In this document: positions 1 to 5,107 of the stretch, piece by piece
Layout of the letters: every line of letters begins with the position of its first letter
Numbering within the stretch: position 1 is the stretch's first letter
Source of the DNA: Maribacter sp.
GTDB lineage: Bacteria; Bacteroidota; Bacteroidia; Flavobacteriales; Flavobacteriaceae
Length of the DNA stretch: 5,107 nt
Reading direction: 5' to 3'
NCBI GenBank assembly: GCA_003232155.1
Contig: QILY01000227.1
Coordinates: 1 to 5,107, forward strand
The notes under the pieces: model-generated
The model's input: only the letters and a program-made list of their open reading frames with translations
What the model was told of the DNA's origin: nothing
Databases searched by the model: none
Program-made: the position numbers and the translations under genes

Positions 1-3000
1 AATAAACAAATAGTACTTACTGAAAAAGCACCAAAACCGGTTGTACTCCAGTATAAAAATTCACTGCGTACAGTAAGCCTCCAAGAACAAATTAGTGGGC
101 TTATAACTGATGAAAACGGAGAACCTTTACCCGGAGCAACAGTAATTGTCAAAGGCACCAATATAGGTGCAAGCACCGATTTTGACGGTAAATACAGCCT
201 TAGGGCACCCGATGCTGCCACAACCTTGGTCATTACGTTTATAGGTTATAAAACTATTGAAGTTGAAATTGATGGTAGATCAACCATAAACGTTCAACTA
301 AAAACGGACACCGCTTCTCTTGATGAAGTTGTATTGATCGGTTATGGTAAAGTAAAAAAAGAAGACTTAACAGGCTCCGTAGGTGTCGTTGATGTTAAAA
401 ATATTACCAACCAAGCACCAACATTAATCTTAGACAATGCACTGCAAGGTCAGGTGGCGGGTGTTAGTGTATCAAGTAATAATGGACAACCGGGTGCAGC
501 ATCAAGAATTAGAATTAGAGGAGCAACCTCACTATTTGGCTCTAACCAACCTTTATATGTAATTAACGGAATACCGGTAACACCCAACAGTAACATACCC
601 GTTGGGGGGAGAGAAGGGCGACGTTTAGGAGGTATCTTAAATGAACAAGGTCTTAGCACGCCTATAGGTAATATTAATGCAGAAGATATAGCATCTATCA
701 GTATTTTAAAGGATGCCTCTGCTACTGCTATTTATGGTTCAAGAGCAGCTAATGGGGTGATTATTATTGAGACCAAACGAGGGGCATATAATACTGCTCC
801 TACTTTTAATGCCGGTTATTCATATAGTACACTAAACGCCCAAACTTTAGAAGTACTTAATGCTACTCAATATAGGCAAGCTTGGACTACCGCTGTTGCA
901 AATAGTACTTCAACCGACTCTTTTGCAGAAAGTGTAAGAGATGGTTCTTATTTTGGCAATGTAGATACCAATTGGGAAGATGAAGTAAGCCCTGGTAGTC
1001 CGGTTACAACAAATTTTAATTTTGATGTACGTGGTGGCACTAAAAAGACAAGATATAGTACTTCAATTGGTATCAATCAACAAGATGGTGTATTTAATTC
1101 TGGCTTTGATAGATATTCTTTTACTCTAAATTTAGATACACATGTTAACGACGTCCTTAGAATTGGTACAAATTTAATGATATCCCAAACAGATCAAACA
1201 TCTCCCGATTCAAACCTCACTACTTTAATATATGATTATAGACCGGATGTGCCTGTATTTGATGAAGATGGTAATTTTTTTAAATCAAATTCTTTTTCCG
1301 AAAACCCGGTAGCAAATTCAAAAGCAATTAACACCAATAAAACATTGCAGTTACTTGGCTCATTGTTTGCAGAATTTAAACTGGCTGAAGGCTTGATGTT
1401 TAATACATCATTTGCACTAGACTATAATATCGGTAATCAATTTAGCTTTTACCCAGGTTTTACCAATAGAGGAGGGTTATCTTTCTTTACAAATGATGAA
1501 GGAGATGGTTATGCACAAGATAGTAGACGTAGAACTACAAATACAGTTTGGGCAAATCAATTATCTTATATAAAATCATTTAATAAACATAAAGTAGATG
1601 CATTACTGGTTGCTGAATTTATAAAGAACAGAAGTTCAAACGTAAAGGCTTGGGGAGAAGGTTTTTTTAATGATGTACTTACCAATATTTCAAGTGCTAC
1701 TGAATTTACAAATGGTTCATCATTTGAAACCGGTTCAGGCTTGGCCTCTTATCTTAGTAGGTTTAATTATGATTATGATAATAGGTATTATTTAACACTA
1801 ACAGGAAGAGTTGATGGCTCTTCAAAATTTGCTGTTGATAACCAATATGCTTTCTTTCCTTCTATGGCAGTAGCATGGAGGATGTCAAATGAATTTTTTT
1901 TAGAAAACAGCACCTTTATAGACGAGTTAAAATTACGGATGAGTGTAGGAACAGTCGGGCAACAAGATTTTGGTGATTTCGCTTGGCGATCACTATTTAG
2001 CACTTATTTTTATGGCGGCGACCCTGCAGTAATTTTAAGTCAATTGGGTAATAATGGTCTAAAGTGGGAAACGAGTAACCTGTTTGATCTGGGTTTAGAC
2101 TTTTCATTTTTCAAAAATAGATTGTTTGGTGCACTAGGTTATTATACCAAAGACACCAAAGATGTTTTATTTCCTATACGTACTCCAGGAAGTACAGGAG
2201 TTAATACTATAGTAGCTAATGTAGCTGAAACTTCAAACAGAGGTTTTGAATTAACCTTAGGTGGTGACATTATTAGAACAGATAATTTTAATTGGAACCT
2301 ATCATTTAATATTACCGCTAATAATAATAAGCTTACCAGAATTTCGGATGACTTTAAGGACGAAGATGGGATTGTATCAGGATTTGGAGGTGGTGGAATC
2401 CTTAGAGAGGGCGACCCTTTTGGCTTAATTTTCGGTTATGTATCTGAAGGCATTTTTCAAACACAAGCTGAAATAGATGCTTTAAATACCAGTTCGCCCA
2501 CAGGTACTTATCAGCGTAGCGGTACCGCCCCGGGTGACCTCAAGTTTAGGGATATAACGGGCCCTGATGGTGTGCCGGATGGTAGAATTACCAGTCTTGA
2601 CCAACAAGTAATTGGAAATGCACAACCCGATTTTTTTGGAGGCTTTAATAGTGCTTGGAGCTATAAGGGCTTTAACCTTTCTGCTCAATTTGCCTATTCT
2701 GTGGGTAACGATTTGTTATATCAGGCATTACCTGCTAACACTAATTTTTTCTCAGATTCAGAAGAAAATAAATCTGTTTTGGTATTAAATGCATGGACAC
2801 CTGAAAACACGAATACAAATATACCCAGAAGTGTTTATAGAGACCCGAATCTTAATAGAAGAAGATCAAGTCAATATTTATATGACGGGTCGTACTTACG
2901 ATTAAGAACACTTAACTTTAATTATGCTTTTTCAAGAAAAGTATTAGATCAAACATTTCTAAAAAGTGCTTCTATATTTGTAACGGCTCAAAACCTGTTT

Positions 3001-3132
3001 ACAATAACAAATTATCCAGGCCCTAATCCCGAAGCATCGGCTGTTTTCGATGATGATATAAATGCCGGGACAGATAATAATCGTTTTCCGATCGCTAAAG
3101 TATTTACAACTGGTATAAGAATAGGATTTTAA
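1..3132 (+). CDS. SusC/RagA-family TonB-dependent outer-membrane transporter (5' end outside window)
   Basis: This is the outer-membrane channel half of a SusCD nutrient importer, driven by TonB-ExbBD. The frame is open from base 1 (1043 visible residues), so the true start is upstream; a TTG at 226 lies inside a conserved domain and is not a start. Residues 1-9 (NKQIVLTEK) resemble the final strand of an STN domain. Residues 30-100 form a carboxypeptidase-regulatory-like beta-sandwich (GEPLPGATVIVKGT, then STDFDGKYSL). DEVVLIGYG at 108-116 is the usual SusC box before the plug. The plug spans about 119-261 and carries NALQGQVAGVSV, IRIRGA, QPLYVINGIP and ILKDASATAIYGSRAANGV. The rest is barrel, ending in IRIGF with the C-terminal Phe typical of BAM substrates. 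It is followed by a susD gene in the same operon. The family call is secure; the substrate is unknown. The STN tail, if real, implies FecR/ECF-sigma signalling. Confidence 0.96.
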   Translation, partial: NKQIVLTEKAPKPVVLQYKNSLRTVSLQEQISGLITDENGEPLPGATVIVKGTNIGASTDFDGKYSLRAPDAATTLVITFIGYKTIEVEIDGRSTINVQLKTDTASLDEVVLIGYGKVKKEDLTGSVGVVDVKNITNQAPTLILDNALQGQVAGVSVSSNNGQPGAASRIRIRGATSLFGSNQPLYVINGIPVTPNSNIPVGGREGRRLGGILNEQGLSTPIGNINAEDIASISILKDASATAIYGSRAANGVIIIETKRGAYNTAPTFNAGYSYSTLNAQTLEVLNATQYRQAWTTAVANSTSTDSFAESVRDGSYFGNVDTNWEDEVSPGSPVTTNFNFDVRGGTKKTRYSTSIGINQQDGVFNSGFDRYSFTLNLDTHVNDVLRIGTNLMISQTDQTSPDSNLTTLIYDYRPDVPVFDEDGNFFKSNSFSENPVANSKAINTNKTLQLLGSLFAEFKLAEGLMFNTSFALDYNIGNQFSFYPGFTNRGGLSFFTNDEGDGYAQDSRRRTTNTVWANQLSYIKSFNKHKVDALLVAEFIKNRSSNVKAWGEGFFNDVLTNISSATEFTNGSSFETGSGLASYLSRFNYDYDNRYYLTLTGRVDGSSKFAVDNQYAFFPSMAVAWRMSNEFFLENSTFIDELKLRMSVGTVGQQDFGDFAWRSLFSTYFYGGDPAVILSQLGNNGLKWETSNLFDLGLDFSFFKNRLFGALGYYTKDTKDVLFPIRTPGSTGVNTIVANVAETSNRGFELTLGGDIIRTDNFNWNLSFNITANNNKLTRISDDFKDEDGIVSGFGGGGILREGDPFGLIFGYVSEGIFQTQAEIDALNTSSPTGTYQRSGTAPGDLKFRDITGPDGVPDGRITSLDQQVIGNAQPDFFGGFNSAWSYKGFNLSAQFAYSVGNDLLYQALPANTNFFSDSEENKSVLVLNAWTPENTNTNIPRSVYRDPNLNRRRSSQYLYDGSYLRLRTLNFNYAFSRKVLDQTFLKSASIFVTAQNLFTITNYPGPNPEASAVFDDDINAGTDNNRFPIAKVFTTGIRIGF

Positions 3133-3243
3133 ATAAAAAAAATAACAATTATGAACTTTTTAAAGAAGAACAACAATATATCTCATTCCAATTCCGAATC
3201 TTTGGAAAGGTGTAGGAAACATCACCAATTATATATAGGTTTT
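3133..3243 (+). other. susC-susD spacer with a possible alternative upstream SusD start
   Basis: These 111 bases separate the susC stop from the preferred susD start. They contain an ATG at 3151 in frame with SusD, preceded by the A-rich sequence AAAAAAATAACAATT that is typical of Bacteroidota start sites. Starting there would add 31 residues (MNFLKKNNNIS, then a polar, Arg/His-containing stretch) in front of the lipoprotein signal, with no hydrophobic segment of their own. A small inverted repeat, TTCCAA at 3186-3191 with TTGGAA at 3202-3207, could form a 6-bp hairpin with a 10-nt loop. Whether this stretch is translated, a leader, or a remnant of an older susD start cannot be decided from the sequence. 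Confidence 0.5.
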
Positions 3244-4590
3244 ATGAATAAAAAATTATCAATAGTATTGGGTCTATTCTTTTTGATAACTTCTTGTGAA
3301 TTAACTGATGTATTAGATAACGACCCACCAAATAATTTAGTATCTGAAAACGTAGTGTTAAATCAAGACGATGCCAGGGCATTATTAAATGGCGCTTATA
3401 GTAGATTAACTTCAGAAACTAGCAATGCTTACTATGAACTTATAGAAGAAATTCCCAGCACATTGATCGGTTCAATGGACTTTGGATTTCTCGGTCGTTC
3501 ATTTGAGGAAAATGACTTGAGACCTGGTAATGCAACAAATAACTTCTTCTGGAGAGCTTTTTATGAACTCATAAACCTTTCCAATAATACAATTACCTTA
3601 ACGGGTGAATTGCCCGATAGTGAATTTACAGGCAATACCAAAGCAGAAATTATTGGAGAAGCCCATTTTTTACGGGCTATGGCAACTTTTGATGTGTTAA
3701 GGTACTATGGTCAATTTTATGATCTAAACAGTAATTTAGGTATTATTTTAAGAACAGAACCTGCAAATTTTGTAACTAGAAATAAAGCAAGAAATACTGT
3801 TGCCGAATGCTATACACAGATTATGTTAGATTTAGATTTTGCTATTGCCAATGCCCCAGATTTTTCTGTTCCTTATAGAGCTTCTAAAACCGCAGCAAAA
3901 GCACTAAAAGCCAAAGTATTGCTTTTTCAAGGAATGTATGCCGGGGCTGCAACCTTAGCCCAAGAAGTAATCAATGAAGGTGCCAGAAGTTTAGCAGTTG
4001 ATTATGCAACTGTTTTTGATGACGGTTTAGACTCTTCTGAAATGATTTTAATGAACTTTAGAGATGAAAATTCTGATGATGACCAAAGTAACAGAAAACG
4101 ACGTTATAGAGGTAGAGCAAGCACAACTGGTTGGTTTCCTATGTTAATGGCTGGCGATCCTAGAGAAGCGTCTACTTATGATGGGGAAACAGTTTTAAAA
4201 ACAAACCATGAAGCTACTTTTCGCCCTACTTATTATATACGACTAGCTGAAATGTATTTGATACAAGCTGAAGGCTTGGCTTTTAGCGGAGCTGACCTTG
4301 CAATAAGTAAAGCGCCTTTAGATATCATAAGAAACCGTGCAGGAATTGGAGATTCGTCGGCAGCAACAATAGACGAACTTAAAGATGCTATTTTTAATGA
4401 AATAGCAAGAGAATTGGCCTATGAAAATGGTAGTGAATGGTTTGCCGCCATACGTTTTGATAAAGCGATGACCTTAAAAACTGAAATTACAAGTGTTAAT
4501 CAATATATATTACCAATACCTCAAAATGAAATTAATGCTAATGCTGCACTTACATTAGCCGATCAAAACCCTGGTTATGAGGAAAATTAG
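3244..4590 (+). CDS. SusD/RagB-family surface lipoprotein, substrate-binding partner of SusC
   Basis: This is the lipid-anchored lid that binds substrate over the SusC channel at the cell surface. From ATG 3244 the protein has 448 residues, at the short end for SusD proteins. It opens with MNKK, a hydrophobic core and lipobox ITSC, giving a lipidated Cys18. This is why 3244 is preferred over the in-frame ATG at 3151, which would bury the signal behind 31 polar residues. Family landmarks are GEAHFLRAMATFDVLRYYG at 138-156 (TPR-type helix pair), SKTAAKALKAKVLLFQG at 214-230, RPTYYIRLAEMYLIQAEGLA at 327-346, IIRNRAGI at 361-368, EIARELAYENGSEWFAAIRF at 387-406, and the C-terminal ILPIPQNEIN...DQNPGY at 422-445. 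A charged stretch at 273-290 (acidic, then RKRRYRGR) lies in the usually variable, ligand-facing part. The gene follows susC on the same strand and ends 37 bases before a terminator. The family is certain, the ligand unknown. Confidence 0.95.
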   Translation: MNKKLSIVLGLFFLITSCELTDVLDNDPPNNLVSENVVLNQDDARALLNGAYSRLTSETSNAYYELIEEIPSTLIGSMDFGFLGRSFEENDLRPGNATNNFFWRAFYELINLSNNTITLTGELPDSEFTGNTKAEIIGEAHFLRAMATFDVLRYYGQFYDLNSNLGIILRTEPANFVTRNKARNTVAECYTQIMLDLDFAIANAPDFSVPYRASKTAAKALKAKVLLFQGMYAGAATLAQEVINEGARSLAVDYATVFDDGLDSSEMILMNFRDENSDDDQSNRKRRYRGRASTTGWFPMLMAGDPREASTYDGETVLKTNHEATFRPTYYIRLAEMYLIQAEGLAFSGADLAISKAPLDIIRNRAGIGDSSAATIDELKDAIFNEIARELAYENGSEWFAAIRFDKAMTLKTEITSVNQYILPIPQNEINANAALTLADQNPGYEEN

Positions 4591-4627
4591 TCTTTGTGAA
4601 TTATTATTGAATTATTTTAGTTAGCCG

Positions 4628-4672
4628 AAACAGGGCTGTAAATTTTTAAATGGTTTATAGCTCTGTTTTTTT
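4628..4672 (+). terminator. Rho-independent terminator of the susC-susD operon
   Basis: AAACAGGGCT (4628-4637) pairs with AGCTCTGTTT (4659-4668) in a 10-bp stem with one G-U pair. The stem can extend inward by five more pairs (GTAAA 4638-4642 with TTTAT 4654-4658, the first a G-U), leaving an 11-nt loop. The 3' arm runs into seven consecutive T residues (4666-4672). It begins 37 bases after the SusD stop, so the operon ends with susD. The reverse strand has no comparable T-run, so the structure is directional. Confidence 0.85.
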
Positions 4673-4774
4673 AAAATTAAAATTTATAAAAGTTTCTAAT
4701 GGTCGATTCAAGTGATAAACGTAACGATTCCATTATTGGGTTCGACCTAGGAATTTAGTAAAATTCAAATTTAA
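4673..4774. other. AT-rich intergenic stretch, no gene seen
   Basis: I find no convincing reading frame, RNA gene or promoter here. It lies between the susCD terminator and the left inverted repeat of the putative element. The only notable items are a weak inverted repeat (GGTCGA 4701-4706 with TCGACC 4742-4747) and an 11-mer, ACGATTCCATT at 4724-4734, which recurs at 4984-4994 inside the dipeptidase remnant. No recognisable remainder of the dipeptidase gene is present in this stretch. Confidence 0.6.
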
Positions 4775-4789
4775 CCCGCATTTATTTAC
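4775..4789 (+). repeat. Left imperfect inverted repeat of the putative element
   Basis: CCCGCATTTATTTAC is the inverted partner of 4959-4972. The first eight bases (CCCGCATT) match exactly. One inserted T and one T/C difference follow. Confidence 0.5.
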
Positions 4790-4843
4790 AGATATTCTAT
4801 TCCAAAGCCAAACTACCTGCTACAATGTATCGGTTGTTTCTTA

Positions 4844-4883
4844 ACAGTGCCTTAGCTCAAAATTGAGCTACAGTTCCTTAGCT
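4844..4883. repeat. 18-bp palindrome overlapped by a 14-bp direct repeat
   Basis: TAGCTCAA (4853-4860), two A residues, and TTGAGCTA (4863-4870) form a perfect inverted repeat. It overlaps a direct repeat of period 26: ACAGTGCCTTAGCT (4844-4857) and ACAGTTCCTTAGCT (4870-4883), identical at 13 of 14 bases. No T-run follows on either strand in a position suited to an intrinsic terminator. The compact symmetry lies inside the putative element and may be a subterminal protein-binding or cruciform structure of it; that role is inference. Confidence 0.7.
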
Positions 4884-5040
4884 AAAAAACTTCTGTGCTT
4901 TCCAATTCTACCGGTCTGCCTGCCAGGTTGGTATTTTGACTTTTCATAACAAAAACCCGTGAATAATGCGGGATAAAAAGGTCACGATTCCATTCCATAG
5001 CATTCATGGCAAGGTCTAAATGTGCATCTACAATAAACAT
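4882..5040 (-). pseudogene. Truncated 5' remnant of a family M19 membrane dipeptidase gene
   Basis: Intact M19 enzymes are zinc-dependent dipeptidases of several hundred residues. On the minus strand, ATG at 5040-5038 opens a 52-codon frame. Its first 21 residues match the M19 N-terminus very well: VDAHLDLAMNAMEWNRD, with the family's HxD zinc-ligand motif at residues 7-9. From about 4977 leftward the frame runs into the putative element's right inverted repeat and encodes unrelated residues to a TAG at 4884-4882. The other metal ligands and nearly all of the barrel are missing, so no active enzyme is expected. The start lies two bases after the stop of the preceding minus-strand gene, so it was probably translated as the second gene of an operon. 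The M19 assignment rests on a short but distinctive segment. Confidence 0.75.
4956..4972 (-). repeat. Right imperfect inverted repeat of the putative element
   Basis: On the plus strand this reads CCCGTGAATAATGCGGG; its reverse complement begins CCCGCATTATTCAC, matching the left repeat. The unit also has its own CCCG/CGGG ends and could form a small hairpin. Confidence 0.5.
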
Positions 5041-5042
5041 GG

Positions 5043-5105
5043 TTATATGGTTATACTTTGATTACGAGCGGCAACTTTCCACATGCCAGAAACCTTACCA
5101 TCACC
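5043..5105 (-). CDS. C-terminal fragment of an unidentified protein (gene enters from the right edge)
   Basis: The frame upstream of the M19 start on the minus strand is open to the window edge. It encodes 20 residues, GDGKVSGMWKVAARNQS followed by ITI, then TAA at 5045-5043. The stop lies two bases before the M19 ATG, the tight spacing expected of genes in one operon, which supports it being a real gene end. Twenty residues are too few to name a family. A DGKV-type strand is common at the ends of several beta-rich hydrolase and lipocalin-like domains, so I give no function. Confidence 0.55.
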   Translation of the reverse strand, partial: GDGKVSGMWKVAARNQSITI

Positions 5106-5107
5106 AA

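Larger units (their letters stand above)
4775..4972. mobile_element. Putative MITE-like or internally deleted insertion element with imperfect terminal inverted repeats
   Basis: The left end, CCCGCATTTATTTAC (4775-4789), matches the reverse complement of the right end, GTGAATAATGCGGG (4959-4972), at 13 of 14 aligned bases with a one-base indel. Similarity may extend five bases outward (TTTAA at 4770-4774, TTTAT as complement of 4973-4977). The 198-bp interior has no credible transposase frame but contains a palindrome and a direct repeat. Its right edge coincides with the point where M19-dipeptidase coding stops being recognisable, as expected for an insertion or an insertion-mediated deletion. 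I see no clear target-site duplication and cannot assign a family. A chance match of short AT-rich ends remains possible. Confidence 0.45.

Noticed and set aside
450..659. Minus-strand open frame of 69 codons inside susC
   Set aside because: It lies antisense to the conserved SusC plug, with no recognisable protein features. It is a shadow of the coding strand, as are the minus frames at 1788-2003 and 2482-2688.
1262..2640. T7-T8 tracts in susC (1275-1281, 1662-1668, 1894-1901, 2631-2637) as phase-variation switches
   Set aside because: Each encodes Phe-Phe in frame in a very AT-rich gene, where such runs are expected. The tracts are short for contingency loci.
226..3132. A SusC start at the TTG at 226
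   Set aside because: The codon lies within the carboxypeptidase-regulatory-like domain, and the frame is open and homologous back to base 1.
4701..4747. Inverted repeat GGTCGA/TCGACC as a terminator or hairpin RNA
   Set aside because: The arms are only 6 bp with a 35-base loop and no T-run, so the pairing is weak and probably chance.
4730..4760. GGGTTCGACC as a tRNA T-arm or integration-site remnant
   Set aside because: Flanking bases do not form the 5-bp T stem, and no acceptor or anticodon arm is present nearby.
4882..4947. Separate small minus-strand gene starting at the internal ATG (MKSQNTNLAGRPV)
   Set aside because: It is just the tail of the chimeric dipeptidase frame, with 21 codons and no start signal or recognisable family.
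5046..5062. TATACTTTG as a Bacteroidota -7 promoter box (TAnnTTTG)
   Set aside because: The spacing is off by one (AT rather than TA before the two variable bases), and no matching upstream TTTG box was found.

Overview
The window looks like chromosomal DNA of a member of the Bacteroidota, most likely a Flavobacteriaceae-type organism. The evidence is the low G+C and TTT/AAT/ATT-rich codon use, the SusC/SusD outer-membrane pair (a Bacteroidota hallmark), the A-rich translation starts without a clear Shine-Dalgarno sequence, and a lipoprotein signal ending in TSC. No species can be named from this sequence alone.

Layout. Positions 1-3132 (+) hold the 3' part of a susC/ragA-type TonB-dependent transporter gene. 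It is open from the first base, so its start lies upstream of the window. The visible protein begins in what looks like the last strand of an STN (secretin/TonB N-terminal) domain, then has a carboxypeptidase-regulatory-like domain, a DEVVLIGYG box, the plug and the 22-strand-type barrel. After a 111-nt spacer comes a susD/ragB-type lipoprotein gene (best start 3244, stop 4590, +). A strong intrinsic terminator at 4628-4672 closes the operon. SusC and SusD work as one uptake machine: SusD is the substrate-capturing surface lid and SusC the TonB-driven channel beneath it. The substrate cannot be told from this window, because no glycosidase, sulfatase or peptidase gene belongs to the visible part of the operon.

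From 4673 to the end the DNA changes character. On the minus strand, entering from the right edge, is the C-terminus of an unidentified gene (stop at 5043-5045). Two bases later comes the start of a family M19 membrane-dipeptidase gene, which keeps only about 21 recognisable codons. Recognisable coding stops against a roughly 200-bp segment (about 4775-4972) bounded by imperfect inverted repeats and carrying an internal 18-bp palindrome and a 14-bp direct repeat. The simplest reading is a MITE-like or internally deleted insertion element sitting at a rearrangement point that removed the rest of the dipeptidase gene. This junction is the most unusual part of the window. The SusCD pair itself is ordinary apart from the STN tail, which suggests sigma/anti-sigma control, and the uncertain SusD start.
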